Assembly: GCF_009915685.1 (NCBI RefSeq)
Contig: NZ_JAABLP010000005.1
Reading direction: 5' to 3' (one strand)
Length of the DNA: 64,000 nucleotides
DNA from: Pannonibacter tanglangensis
GTDB lineage: Bacteria > Pseudomonadota > Alphaproteobacteria > Rhizobiales > Stappiaceae
The position numbers and the translations under genes are program-made. Position 1 is the first letter of the stretch; every line of letters begins with the position of its first letter. Shown here in pieces: positions 37,575 through 46,486 of the stretch. A model generated the notes under the pieces. The model saw nothing but the letters and a program-made list of their open reading frames with translations. It was not told the origin of the DNA and did no database searches.

Positions 37575-37835
37575 CGTGTCTCTTTCGCCAGATCCGGCAC
37601 CGTGCAGCACGGCGCCGGAGCGAGGCCAGGCGGATCAGATCGGAAACAGGTCCGGACGGCGACGCCCACCCACCTGCTTTCGCGCATGTTCCCCGTTCCG
37701 GCGGCAAATGCAAGCCTGAGCCCCGCAACGCCCGCCTCCCCCGGGGTCCCTGCCCCGGGAAATCGTGAGCAGGCGACCGCGTTGCCGCCCCATCACGTCC
37801 GGATCGCTTCCAGCCCCTGGCCGGGGCACGGCGGG

Positions 37836-38219
37836 TCAACCGTTGAAGACGACGGCGATCTTGTTGCCGGTCGGATCGCGCAGATAGGCGGCATACCAGT
37901 CAGGACCATAGTGCGGACGCGGACCCGCAGCCCCCTCGTCGGCGGCGCCCAGCGCCATGGCCTCGCGGTAGAAGGCATCGACCTCGGCCGGCGACGCGGC
38001 CGGGAAGGCGACCATGGTGCCATTGCCGGCCGTGGCGGGCGCACCGTCATGGGGTTCGCAGATCCACACCGTCGTGCCCTTGCCGGCTCCAGCGGCGGAG
38101 TAGCCCCGCCAGCCGGGGAAGCTGGCATGCGACGACCAGCCGATGGTGGCCAGCACACGGTCATAGAAGGCATGCGAAAGGGCCACATCCCGCGCCCCGA
38201 GCGTCACGTAGAACTCCAT
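37836..38219 (-). CDS. VOC-superfamily (glyoxalase-fold) protein
   Basis: A 127-residue single-domain VOC protein: MEFYVTLGARDVALSHAFYDRVLATIGW at the start and YAAYLRDPTGNKIAVVFN at the end, with the conserved His/Glu pattern only partly kept. VOC proteins include glyoxalases, dioxygenases and resistance proteins; this one cannot be assigned. The ATG at 38219 gives the usual short beta-alpha-beta start. The 261-base gap between this gene and trkH has nothing I can support. Confidence 0.8.
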   Translation of the reverse strand: MEFYVTLGARDVALSHAFYDRVLATIGWSSHASFPGWRGYSAAGAGKGTTVWICEPHDGAPATAGNGTMVAFPAASPAEVDAFYREAMALGAADEGAAGPRPHYGPDWYAAYLRDPTGNKIAVVFNG

Positions 38220-38703
38220 CTCATTCTCCCTGTCATGCCTGGGCGCCGGGATGCCGACGCATGATGCCCCACCAGGGGGCGGGTCAGCCGCCGCACGGGC
38301 TTGCCCGGCTCTCCGTTCCGGATGTCGGGGACCATAGCGCAGATACTCGAACAAAAACAGAACATTTCACATCGCCCGAGGACATCAGGCGGCGTCCGGC
38401 AACGGCAGCCGCCCCCGGACCGCGAAGGATCCACGGCTTTTGTTGACTCCGGCCTGCATTCCGATGTATTTCCCGCGAACTTCACGAAAGTGACGCCACT
38501 TCCAGCCAGCCGACCGGGACCCGAAAAGGTATAAAGAGCTCCCGGAGGTCAACACCCGACAGCGCGTTGCGCCCTCGGGTGCCACACTGCTTTGCGCGGG
38601 TCTTCCCGCTGCAGGCGACTGGTGAAGGACGCGGCGCCACCCCAGATGGAGGGGCACCGGCCCATGTGCCGGACGTCAGGTCGCAACCCGGAAGGACACG
38701 CGC
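38220..38703. other. 484-base spacer upstream of ffh
   Basis: No supported gene. Contains a possible promoter reading right: TTGACT at 38443-38448 and TGTATT at 38465-38470, 16 bases apart, giving a leader of over 200 bases for ffh. I looked for the SRP RNA (4.5S) signature and did not find it. Confidence 0.4.
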
Positions 38704-40284
38704 ATGTTTGAAAGTCTGTCCGAACGCCTTAGTGGCATTCTCGACAAGCTCACCGGGCGTGGTGCTCTGTCCGAGGCCGACGTGAACGAGGCGATGCGCG
38801 AAGTCCGCCGCGCGCTGATCGAGGCCGACGTCGCCCTTCCGGTCGTCCGCTCCTTCACCGACAAGGTGCGCAACCGCGCCGTCGGCGCCGAAGTGGTCAA
38901 GTCGGTCACCCCGGGCCAGATGGTCATCAAGATCGTCCACGACCAGCTCGTGGACATGCTGGGCGCCGAAGCCGAGCCGATCGACCTGAACGCACCCGCC
39001 CCGGTCGCCATCATGATGGTCGGCCTGCAGGGCTCGGGCAAGACGACGACGACGGCCAAGATCGCCCGCCGCCTGACCAACCGCGACAAGCGCAAGGTCC
39101 TGATGGCCTCGCTCGACACCCGCCGCCCGGCGGCGCAGGAGCAGCTGAAGGTGCTCGGCGAGCAGAACGGCGTCGACACCCTGCCGATCGTGGCCGGCCA
39201 GGGCCCGGTGGAGATCGCCAAGCGCGCCATCCAGGCCGCCCGTCTTGGCGGGTATGACGTGGTCCTGCTCGACACCGCCGGCCGCATCCACATCGACGAA
39301 GCGCTGATGCTGGAAATGGCCGAGGTGAAGGCCGCGACCAACCCGCATGAAATCCTGCTGGTCGCCGATTCGCTGACCGGTCAGGACGCGGTGAACCTGG
39401 CTAAGAGCTTTGACGAGCGCGTCGGCATCACCGGCATCGCCCTGACCCGCATGGACGGCGACGGCCGCGGCGGTGCGGCCCTGTCGATGCGCGCGGTCAC
39501 CGGCAAGCCGGTGAAGCTGATCGGTGTCGGAGAAAAGGCCGATGCGCTGGAAGACTTCCATCCGCGGCGCATCGCCGACCGCATCCTCGGCATGGGCGAC
39601 ATCGTCAGCCTCGTCGAGAAGGCGGCCGAAGCGATCGACGCGGAAAAGGCGGCCAAGATGGCGGCCAAGCTGCAGAAGGGCACCTTCGATCTGGAGGACC
39701 TGGCCGAGCAGCTGAAGCAGATGGAAAAGCTGGGCGGCATGTCCGGCATGATGAGCATGCTGCCGGGCATCGGCAAGATGAAGAAGCAGATGGAAGCGGC
39801 GAACATCGACGAGCGGATGTTCAAGCGCCAGGTCGCGATCATCCAGTCGATGACCCCGACCGAGCGGCGCAAGCCGGACCTGCTCAAGGCCAGCCGCAAG
39901 AAGCGCATCGCTGCCGGTTCCGGCGTCGATGTGGCCGAGGTCAACAAGCTCCTCAAGATGCACCGCCAGATGGCCGACGTCATGAAGATGATGGGCAAGA
40001 ACAAGGGCATGCTCGGCAAGATGATGGGCATGCTCGGCGGCGGCATGGCCGGCGGGATGCCCAGCATCGATCCCAAGCAGCTGGAGCAGCTGGCGAAGTC
40101 GGGCCAGGTGCCGGGCGCCGGTGACCTGCTCAAGGGCCTGACCGACGCGGGCGCAACCGGTGCGCCTGGCGCCGCCAAGGGCCTGCCCGGCGGCGTTCCC
40201 GGCCTGCCCGGACTGGGCGGACCGAAGCTTCCGGGCCTCGGTGGCTTCCCGGGCTTCCCCGGCTTTGGAAAGGGCAAGAAGTGA
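38704..40284 (+). CDS. ffh: Signal recognition particle protein Ffh
   Basis: A 526-residue SRP54 homologue. NG GTPase domain: GLQGSGKTTTTAK (about 107-119), DTRRPAAQEQL, LLDTAGR, and TRMDGDGRGGAAL. The Met-rich M domain (about 325-440) binds 4.5S RNA and signal sequences. It ends in a Gly/Pro/Leu/Phe tail of about 60 residues (LPGLGGFPGFPGF), longer than in most Ffh. Its stop overlaps the start of the chorismate mutase gene. First gene of the ffh-aroQ-rpsP-rimM group. Confidence 0.97.
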   Translation: MFESLSERLSGILDKLTGRGALSEADVNEAMREVRRALIEADVALPVVRSFTDKVRNRAVGAEVVKSVTPGQMVIKIVHDQLVDMLGAEAEPIDLNAPAPVAIMMVGLQGSGKTTTTAKIARRLTNRDKRKVLMASLDTRRPAAQEQLKVLGEQNGVDTLPIVAGQGPVEIAKRAIQAARLGGYDVVLLDTAGRIHIDEALMLEMAEVKAATNPHEILLVADSLTGQDAVNLAKSFDERVGITGIALTRMDGDGRGGAALSMRAVTGKPVKLIGVGEKADALEDFHPRRIADRILGMGDIVSLVEKAAEAIDAEKAAKMAAKLQKGTFDLEDLAEQLKQMEKLGGMSGMMSMLPGIGKMKKQMEAANIDERMFKRQVAIIQSMTPTERRKPDLLKASRKKRIAAGSGVDVAEVNKLLKMHRQMADVMKMMGKNKGMLGKMMGMLGGGMAGGMPSIDPKQLEQLAKSGQVPGAGDLLKGLTDAGATGAPGAAKGLPGGVPGLPGLGGPKLPGLGGFPGFPGFGKGKK

Positions 40285-40622
40285 TGTCCGAGACCCGCAA
40301 GACAGGCGCCGACACCCAGCTCGGCGACAGCCCCGCGATGGTGGAGCTGCGCGCCCTGCGCGCGTCCATCGACAACATCGACGCAGCTCTGGTGCACATG
40401 CTGGCGGAACGCTTCAAGTGCACCCAGAAGGTTGGCCACCTGAAGGCCACCCACGACCTGCCGCCGGCCGATCCGGCGCGCGAACAGATTCAGATCGAGC
40501 GTCTGCGCCGGCTGGCCGTCGACGCCAACCTCGATCCTGACTTTGCCGAGAAGTTCCTGGCGTTCATCGTCAAGGAAGTGATCCGGCATCATGAAGCCAT
40601 TGCCGCGAAGACCGGCAACTGA
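40284..40622 (+). CDS. Chorismate mutase (AroQ class)
   Basis: A 112-residue all-helical AroQ-type chorismate mutase, converting chorismate to prephenate. Active-site positions are visible in LRASIDNIDAALVHMLAERF, KVGHLKATHDLPPADPAREQ and the C-terminal helix. A stand-alone mutase between ffh and rpsP is typical of Rhizobiales. ATG 40284 overlaps the ffh stop (TGATG); a GTG three bases upstream is possible. Confidence 0.93.
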   Translation: MSETRKTGADTQLGDSPAMVELRALRASIDNIDAALVHMLAERFKCTQKVGHLKATHDLPPADPAREQIQIERLRRLAVDANLDPDFAEKFLAFIVKEVIRHHEAIAAKTGN

Positions 40623-40641
40623 ACGACTGGAGAAACTGAAA

Positions 40642-41010
40642 ATGGCTACGAAAATCCGTCTCGCCCGTGGTGGCGCCAAGAAGCGTCCGTACTACCGCAT
40701 CGTCGTCACCGACGTCCGCGCCCCGCGCGACGGCCGCTTCATCGAGAAGGTCGGCTCCTACAACCCGATGGTTGCCAAGGAGTCGCCGGAGCGCGTCGTG
40801 CTCGACATCGAGCGCATCAAGCACTGGCTGGCGAACGGCGCCACCCCGACCGACCGCGTGCACCGCTTCCTGAACGACGCCGGCCTGCTGACCCGCGACG
40901 CCCGCAACAACCCGAAGAAGGGCGAGATGGGCAAGAAGGCTGCCGAGAAGGCCGCTGCCGCCAAGAAGAAGGCCGAAGAAGCTGCTGCTGCAGCTGCCGG
41001 CGCGGAGTAA
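40642..41010 (+). CDS. rpsP: 30S ribosomal protein S16
   Basis: A 122-residue S16: MATKIRLARGGAKKRPYYRI at the start, IEKVGSYNPM, and WLANGATPTDRVHRFL, then an alphaproteobacterial Lys/Ala-rich C-terminal extension. The ATG at 40642 follows a GGAG. Confidence 0.98.
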   Translation: MATKIRLARGGAKKRPYYRIVVTDVRAPRDGRFIEKVGSYNPMVAKESPERVVLDIERIKHWLANGATPTDRVHRFLNDAGLLTRDARNNPKKGEMGKKAAEKAAAAKKKAEEAAAAAAGAE

Positions 41011-41070
41011 TTCCATGGCGCGGGCGGTTTCCCGATCGGCCTCCCGGTCTGACCGGACAGGAGCCCCGGC

Positions 41071-41628
41071 ATGACCGGCGCTCCGCAGGACAAGATCCTG
41101 ATGGCCGTCGTGGGAGCCGCCCACGGCATACGCGGCGAGGTGCGGGTGAAGCCCTATGGCGACGACCCGCTCTCCTTTACCGACTACGGACCGCTGGAAA
41201 CGGCGGACGGCACCCGGCGCCTCACGGTGGCAACAGCCCGCGTGCAGAAGACAGTGGTGATCACCAAGTTCAAGGGCATCAACGACCGCAACGCCGCCGA
41301 GGCGCTGAACGGCCTTGAGCTCTACGTGCCGCGCGACCGCCTGCCGGAGCCGGACGAAGACGAATTCTACCACACCGACCTGATCGGCCTGACGGCCATC
41401 ACCGACAGCGGCGAACCGCTTGGCCGCGTCGTCACGGTGCAGAATTTCGGTGCGGGCGACCTGCTGGAAATCCGCCCGTCGAGCGGCAAGTCCTATTTCC
41501 TGCCCTTCACGCAGGCCTTCGTGCCGTCCGTCGATCTGGACGGCGGCACGGTCACCTGCGTCCTGCCGCCGGATTACCTGTCCGACAGCGCCAGGGACGA
41601 CGGCGACGAGGACGCCGGGGCCGACTGA
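41071..41628 (+). CDS. rimM: Ribosome maturation factor RimM
   Basis: A 185-residue protein that binds S19 in the 30S head and assists late 30S assembly. N-terminal RimM domain: MAVVGAAHGIRGEVRVKPYG; PRC-barrel domain: DEFYHTDLIGLTAITDSGEPLGRV and PFTQAFVPSVDLDGGTV. Its last 55 bases overlap the 3' end of the antisense VanZ-like gene. Confidence 0.97.
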   Translation: MTGAPQDKILMAVVGAAHGIRGEVRVKPYGDDPLSFTDYGPLETADGTRRLTVATARVQKTVVITKFKGINDRNAAEALNGLELYVPRDRLPEPDEDEFYHTDLIGLTAITDSGEPLGRVVTVQNFGAGDLLEIRPSSGKSYFLPFTQAFVPSVDLDGGTVTCVLPPDYLSDSARDDGDEDAGAD

Positions 41629-42092
41629 GAGCGGCTGCGGTTGAGCACAGGCTCGACCCGCGCCATCAGGCGCTGATAGTTTTCCGCCTCTGCAGCCGCC
41701 CGGCGCTGTTCCGAGCGCCACAGCGCGATCCCGAACACCACCAGCGCCACGCCGATGCCATTGGCAATCGCATCCAGCATCGACGGCTCGCGGCCGGGGA
41801 TGAAGGCCTGGGCGATCTCGCCGCCAACGCCGAAGGCGAAGGCCACCAGCGCGGAAATGCGCAGCCGGCAGCAGAAGAAGGCATGGATGGCGAAGGTCAG
41901 CAGCCCGTAGAAGGTGACATGCAGCAGCTTGTCATAGGGATGCGGCAGGCCGTGGTTGAACACCAGCCCCACCATCAGTCCGAACACGATCAGCACGCCG
42001 AGCGGCAGCACGCGGCTCAGCGAAATGTCGATGTAATGGGCCTCGACATGACGGCGGATGAAGGCGGGAAGAGGGAAGCGGATGGACGGCAC
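41574..42092 (-). CDS. VanZ-family membrane protein, antisense within the rpsP-rimM-trmD-rplS group
   Basis: A 172-residue membrane protein with four hydrophobic segments. VanZ-like features are PHPYDKLLHVTFYGLLTFAI and GGEIAQAFIPGREPSMLDAIANGIG. The function is unknown beyond weak links to teicoplanin resistance or EPS genes in other members. It converges with and overlaps rimM by 55 bases and splits it from trmD. A CtrA-like box lies 45 bases upstream of its ATG. Confidence 0.87.
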   Translation of the reverse strand: MPSIRFPLPAFIRRHVEAHYIDISLSRVLPLGVLIVFGLMVGLVFNHGLPHPYDKLLHVTFYGLLTFAIHAFFCCRLRISALVAFAFGVGGEIAQAFIPGREPSMLDAIANGIGVALVVFGIALWRSEQRRAAAEAENYQRLMARVEPVLNRSRSQSAPASSSPSSLALSDR

Positions 42093-42137
42093 GGCGGTCT
42101 GTCTCCTTGAACGTGGCCCGACAGTGGCGGCCGGCGG

Positions 42138-42152
42138 TTAAGTCGAGGTTAG
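42138..42152. promoter_or_regulatory. CtrA-like box upstream of the VanZ-like gene
   Basis: The sequence TTAAGTCGAGGTTAG matches TTAA-N7-TTAA except for the last base. The distance to the start codon (45 bases) is close to those of the two exact boxes in the window (41 and 46). An inverted repeat TGATTT-N9-AAATCA lies nearby at 42186-42206, in front of trmD. Confidence 0.45.
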
Positions 42153-42303
42153 GCGCAGGGGGCGTCGGCATCAGAAAAAAACATTTGATTTCATATAGTT
42201 AAATCATACCGACCAGAACCGGTAAAATTGTCTGCAATTCGCCCGCGCTTTCCTTTTTCCCGCGGCTCGCCTATGCAACGGCAGCAGATCCCGGAACCGA
42301 CCC

Positions 42304-43056
42304 ATGTTTGCCGCAACGATCCTGACCCTTTACCCGGACATGTTTCCCGGCCCTCTCGGCCAGAGCCTGTCCGGGCGCGCGCTGTCGGAGGGCAAGTGGT
42401 CCCTCGAGACGCGCCAGATCCGCGACCATGCCAGCGACCGCCACCGCTCGGTGGACGACACGCCGGCGGGCGGCGGGGCGGGCATGGTGCTGCGCGCCGA
42501 CATTCTCGCCGCCGCCATCGACGCGGCGACCCGCCCCGGCGACGACCGTCCGCGCCTGCTGATGAGCCCGCGCGGACGGCCGCTGACCCAGGCGCGCGTG
42601 CGGGAGCTGGCCGCCGGTCCGGGGGCGCTCATCGTCTGCGGCCGGTTCGAGGGCGTGGACCAGCGGGTGATCGAGGCACGGGCGCTGGAAGAGGTCTCCA
42701 TTGGCGACTACATCCTCTCGGGCGGCGAGATTGCAGCCATCACGCTGCTGGATGCGGTCGTGCGGCTGCTGCCGGGCGTGATGGGCAACCAGGAAAGCGG
42801 CGAGACGGAGAGCTTCGAGACCGGCCTGCTGGAGCACCCGCACTACACCCGCCCGGCCGATTTCGAGGGCCGCGGCATCCCCGAGGTGCTGACATCGGGC
42901 AATCATCGCAAGATCGCGGACTGGCGCCTGGCCGAGGCCATGGCGCTGACGCAGGCCCGACGCCCGGATCTCTGGGACGCCTATCTGGCCGCCCATCCGC
43001 CGAAACCGCCCAGACCGCCGCGGCGCAAACGGCAGGATCCACCCGCTTCGACGTAG
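42304..43056 (+). CDS. trmD: tRNA (guanine-N1)-methyltransferase
   Basis: A 250-residue SPOUT-class enzyme methylating G37 of tRNAs. Motifs: TILTLYPDMFPGPLG, the conserved DDTPAGGGAGMVLRAD, and the knot with SAM site CGRFEGVDQRVIEA and IGDYILSGGEIAA. Normal length. Own promoter probable in the AT-rich stretch at 42165-42215. A 275-base spacer (43057-43331) with no supported gene leads to rplS. Confidence 0.97.
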   Translation: MFAATILTLYPDMFPGPLGQSLSGRALSEGKWSLETRQIRDHASDRHRSVDDTPAGGGAGMVLRADILAAAIDAATRPGDDRPRLLMSPRGRPLTQARVRELAAGPGALIVCGRFEGVDQRVIEARALEEVSIGDYILSGGEIAAITLLDAVVRLLPGVMGNQESGETESFETGLLEHPHYTRPADFEGRGIPEVLTSGNHRKIADWRLAEAMALTQARRPDLWDAYLAAHPPKPPRPPRRKRQDPPAST

Positions 43057-43331
43057 AATCTGCATGACAACGCGCGGCGGATGCTGTATCTCCGCGCACG
43101 CATTCATTGGATCCTCGCCAATGGTGTGCCTTCGTGCATGCCGGACGCGACCCAACGAGACGTTCAGCGGTCCGGGAAACCGGGCCAGCCGGGCGTCGCA
43201 CGGCCCAAGTCAAAGGCCCCCATGCAGGGCCCAAATCCAAGGCCATGGCCAAGACGGTGTTACCGTCCGGCGGTTTCCTGACCGGAGACCAGCGGACGCT
43301 CTGCCCGCGCAACTGACAAGGAAAAACTGCC

Positions 43332-43793
43332 ATGAACATCATCGAACAGATCAACGCCGAAGAGCAGGCCAAGGTCGAAGCCGTCCGCAAGCTGCCGGAA
43401 TTCTCCCCGGGCGACACCGTCAAGGTCAACGTGAAGGTGGTTGAAGGCAACCGCACCCGCACCCAGGCCTACGAAGGCGTCTGCATTGCCCGTTCGGGTG
43501 GCGGCATCAACGAGAGCTTCACCGTTCGCAAGATTTCCTACGGCGAAGGCGTCGAGCGCGTGTTCCCGACCTGCTCTCCGCTGATCGAGAGCGTCGAGGT
43601 CGTGCGCCGCGGCAAGGTGCGCCGCGCCAAGCTGTATTACCTGCGTGACCGTCGCGGCAAGTCGGCCCGTATCGTCGAGGCCACCAACGCCCGCGCCAAG
43701 CGCCTCAACGAGGAAGCCCGCGCCGACGCCGCAGCCGCCAAGGCTGCCGCGGCTGCGGAAAAGGCTGCTGCGGCTGCCGCTTCGGCCGAGTAA
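43332..43793 (+). CDS. rplS: 50S ribosomal protein L19
   Basis: A 153-residue L19. Core: MNIIEQINAEEQAKVEAVRKL, FSPGDTVKVNVKVVEGNRTR, the signature YGEGVERVFPTCSPLIESVEVVR and KLYYLRDRRGKSARI. An Ala/Lys-rich C-terminal tail of about 35 residues is an alphaproteobacterial feature. AAGGAAAAA precedes the ATG. Confidence 0.98.
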   Translation: MNIIEQINAEEQAKVEAVRKLPEFSPGDTVKVNVKVVEGNRTRTQAYEGVCIARSGGGINESFTVRKISYGEGVERVFPTCSPLIESVEVVRRGKVRRAKLYYLRDRRGKSARIVEATNARAKRLNEEARADAAAAKAAAAAEKAAAAAASAE

Positions 43794-43816
43794 TCGGACC
43801 GGCATTCCCGATCCGG

Positions 43817-43847
43817 AAGGGCGGCCTCGCGGCCGCCCTTTTCTTTT
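43817..43847 (+). terminator. Terminator of rplS
   Basis: A perfect ten-base stem AAGGGCGGCC/GGCCGCCCTT with loop TCGC, then TTCTTTT. 23 bases after the stop codon. Confidence 0.92.
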
Positions 43848-44102
43848 GGGCCGGGAACGCCGGCCAAAAGCCCGGACCAGACGCGCAAGGCCGGAAGGCC
43901 GCACCGGGACGGGCCGTGCGGCCTGACTTGAACAAAGCTCAAGAATGACGGCGCGCTTGAGACTTGACCCCTGCCCTGCGTTCAAGGCATTGAATCGAGC
44001 AAGACCGGAGGCGGCAAACAACCGCCGTCCGGCAGCGCGACAAGGGCACCGGCCGCCTCGGGCGGTCAAGGAGCAGCCCGGGCCAGGTTTCAGGAGTTTC
44101 CC
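43848..44102 (+). promoter_or_regulatory. Leader/promoter region of leuC
   Basis: With the rplS terminator this is a 309-base gene-free stretch. An inverted repeat CTTGA-N7-TCAAG lies at 43927-43943 and a -35-like TTGACC at 43964; no good -10. Two small GC-rich stem-loops (GGCGG/CCGCC and GGCCGCC/GGGCGGTC) follow, and CAGGAG precedes the leuC start. No leader peptide with Leu codons was recognised. Confidence 0.35.
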
Positions 44103-45515
44103 ATGACGAAAGCGCGGACCCTCTACGACAAGATCTGGGATGATCACGTCGTCGACATGCAGGAAGACGGCACCGCCCTGCTCTACATCGACCGGCATCT
44201 GGTGCATGAAGTCACCAGCCCGCAGGCCTTTGAAGGTCTGCGCATGACCGGCCGCAAGGTGCGCCAGCCAGAGAAGACCCTCGCCGTCGTCGACCACAAC
44301 GTGCCGACCACTGACCGCAGCCAGGGCATCGACGATCCGGAATCGGCGCTGCAGGTGCAGACCCTTGCCGCCAACGCGGCGGAGTTCGGCGTCGAGTACT
44401 ACAGCGAGCTCGACAACCGCCAGGGCGTCGTGCACATCGTCGGCCCGGAGCAGGGCTTCACCCTGCCGGGCATGACCATCGTCTGCGGCGACAGCCACAC
44501 CTCGACCCACGGCGCCTTCGGCGCGCTGGCACATGGCATCGGCACCTCCGAAGTGGAACACGTTCTGGCCACGCAGACGCTGATCCAGAAGAAGGCCAAG
44601 AACATGCTGGTCCAGGTGGACGGCAAGATCCCGGCCGGCGTGACCGCCAAGGACATCATCCTGGCCATCATCGGCGAGATCGGCACGGCCGGCGGCACCG
44701 GCTACGTCATGGAATACGCGGGCGAGGCCATCCGCTCGCTGTCCATGGAAGGCCGCATGACCATCTGCAACATGTCGATCGAGGGCGGCGCCCGCGCCGG
44801 CCTGATCGCCCCCGACGAGACCACCTTCGCCTACATCAAGGGCCGCCCGAAGGCTCCGAAGGGCGCGGCGCTCGAGCAGGCGATTGCCTACTGGAAGACG
44901 CTGCACACCGATGAGGGCGCACATTTCGACAAGGTGGTGAAGCTCGACGCCGCCAACCTGCCGCCGATCGTGACCTGGGGCTCGTCGCCGGAGGACGTGG
45001 TCTCCGTGACCGGCGTCGTGCCGAACCCGGACGAGATCGCCGACGAGAACACCCGCAAGTCCAAGTGGCGCGCGCTGGACTACATGGGCCTGACGCCGGG
45101 CACGAAGATCACCGACATTCCGATCGATGTCGTGTTCATCGGCTCCTGCACCAACGGCCGCATCGAGGACCTGCGCGCCGCCGCCGCCGCCATCGGCACC
45201 GGCAAGGTGAAGGACGGTGTCAAGGCCATGGTCGTGCCGGGCTCCGGTCTGGTCAAGGAACAGGCGGAAGCCGAGGGCCTGGACAAGATCTTCAAGGCGG
45301 CCGGCTTCGAGTGGCGCGAACCGGGCTGCTCGATGTGCCTGGCCATGAATGCGGACAAGCTGAAGCCGGGCGAACGCTGCGCCTCGACCTCGAACCGCAA
45401 CTTCGAGGGCCGTCAGGGCTTCAAGGGCCGCACGCATCTGGTCTCGCCGGCCATGGCCGCCGCCGCCGCGATCGCCGGCCGCTTCGTCGACATTCGCGAG
45501 TGGCAGACGGCCTGA
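44103..45515 (+). CDS. leuC: 3-isopropylmalate dehydratase large subunit
   Basis: A 470-residue aconitase-family enzyme that, with LeuD, isomerises 2- to 3-isopropylmalate in leucine synthesis. The [4Fe-4S] Cys ligands are in IGSCTNGRIEDL and GCSMCLAMN. Other blocks are VCGDSHTSTHGAFG and STSNRNFEGRQG. Start DKIWDDHVV matches the family. leuD is not in the window. Confidence 0.98.
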   Translation: MTKARTLYDKIWDDHVVDMQEDGTALLYIDRHLVHEVTSPQAFEGLRMTGRKVRQPEKTLAVVDHNVPTTDRSQGIDDPESALQVQTLAANAAEFGVEYYSELDNRQGVVHIVGPEQGFTLPGMTIVCGDSHTSTHGAFGALAHGIGTSEVEHVLATQTLIQKKAKNMLVQVDGKIPAGVTAKDIILAIIGEIGTAGGTGYVMEYAGEAIRSLSMEGRMTICNMSIEGGARAGLIAPDETTFAYIKGRPKAPKGAALEQAIAYWKTLHTDEGAHFDKVVKLDAANLPPIVTWGSSPEDVVSVTGVVPNPDEIADENTRKSKWRALDYMGLTPGTKITDIPIDVVFIGSCTNGRIEDLRAAAAAIGTGKVKDGVKAMVVPGSGLVKEQAEAEGLDKIFKAAGFEWREPGCSMCLAMNADKLKPGERCASTSNRNFEGRQGFKGRTHLVSPAMAAAAAIAGRFVDIREWQTA

Positions 45516-45544
45516 TTCGCGGCCTCCGACGCAGAACCACCCAG

Positions 45545-45570
45545 GCCCCCGGCATCGCCGGGGGCTTTTG
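45545..45570 (+). terminator. Terminator of leuC
   Basis: GCCCCCGGC, loop ATC, GCCGGGGGC, then TTTTGCTTTG; 29 bases after the stop codon. Confidence 0.92.
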
Positions 45571-45928
45571 CTTTGTTTTCAAGTCTCTGGATCAGATACG
45601 CGGTCAGGCACCGGGTGTGGCACCCGGTCGGGCACGGGGACCCGGCAATCCCCGACCGGACGTCGGACAAGGCACGCAAGCCGGTGGAAAAAATGCCGCA
45701 GCGACTTCTCCCCACCATTTGCCGGGAATGATTGATTCATCCCTTAATTCAATAAGATGGATATCGATTTTACCCTAGGAGACATGCGCGGTTTTCCGCG
45801 ATTCCGCATGTGTTTTACGGGCTTCACAAGACTGTCACCTCGGCACTACTATATGAACAGCGAGTTAAGGTAGTACCCGGTATCGGGGTACCGGTGCCGG
45901 TTCTGTTTGCGATGGCAAGGAGCCGCAG
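45571..45928 (+). promoter_or_regulatory. Leader/promoter region of the HNH nuclease gene
   Basis: A gene-free stretch with a strongly AT-rich middle. It contains a nested hairpin at 45782-45811 (outer ACATGCG/CGCATGT, inner CGCGG-TTTT-CCGCG), a possible promoter TTCACA at 45823-45828 and TACTAT at 45847-45852 with an 18-base spacer, and a near-perfect inverted repeat GTACCCGGTATCGGGGTAC at 45873-45891 in the would-be 5' UTR. AAGGAG precedes the GTG start. Confidence 0.45.
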
Positions 45929-46486
45929 GTGACGATTGCCGTACCCTCGGGCGCCCATCCGGCCCTGGTGCTGAATGCGGATTACAGGCCCCTCAGTTAC
46001 TACCCGCTGTCCCTCTGGTCATGGCAGGACGCGGTCAAGGCGGTCTTTCTCGACCGGGTGAACATCGTCTCCGTCTATGACACGGCGGTCCGAAGTCCGA
46101 CCTTCGAGTTCAAGCTGCCGAGCGTGGTGTCGCTCAAGACCTTCGTCAAACCCTCGCGCTACCCGGCCTTCACCCGCTTCAACGTGTTCCTGCGCGACAA
46201 GTTCCAGTGTCAGTATTGCGGCTCGAAGGACGACCTGACCTTCGACCATCTCATCCCCCGCTCCCGCGGCGGACAGACCACCTGGGACAACGTCATCACC
46301 GCCTGCTCTCCCTGCAACCTGCGCAAGGCCAACAAGAGCTGCGAACAGCTCGACATGTGGCCGATGCACATGCCGTTCCAGCCGACGATCCAGGATCTGC
46401 ACAACAACGGCCGCGCCTTTCCGCCCAATTACCTGCACGAAAGCTGGCTCGACTTCCTGTACTGGGACACGGAACTGGAGCCTTAA
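45929..46486 (+). CDS. HNH endonuclease-family protein
   Basis: A 185-residue protein with a central HNH domain: zinc Cys pairs in FQCQYCGSKDD and ACSPCNLRKAN, and the catalytic block LTFDHLIPRSRGGQTTWDNV. It starts with VLNADYRPLSYYPLSLWSW, the conserved leader of a chromosomal HNH family widespread in alphaproteobacteria and cyanobacteria. It is a stand-alone nuclease-like protein with no restriction or toxin partner; target unknown. GTG 45929 with AAGGAG upstream. Confidence 0.9.
   Translation: MTIAVPSGAHPALVLNADYRPLSYYPLSLWSWQDAVKAVFLDRVNIVSVYDTAVRSPTFEFKLPSVVSLKTFVKPSRYPAFTRFNVFLRDKFQCQYCGSKDDLTFDHLIPRSRGGQTTWDNVITACSPCNLRKANKSCEQLDMWPMHMPFQPTIQDLHNNGRAFPPNYLHESWLDFLYWDTELEP

Noticed and set aside
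37635..37829. A 64-residue open frame between trkH and the VOC gene
   Set aside because: Composition is random-like (Arg, Gly, Pro, Ser), no ribosome site, no family resemblance.
38355..38703. SRP (4.5S) RNA gene upstream of ffh
   Set aside because: The conserved SRP tetraloop and asymmetric-loop sequence was not found in this spacer or elsewhere in the window.
45929..46486. HNH protein as a homing endonuclease or mobile element
   Set aside because: No intron, intein or flanking repeats; base composition like neighbours; the protein belongs to a stable chromosomal HNH family.
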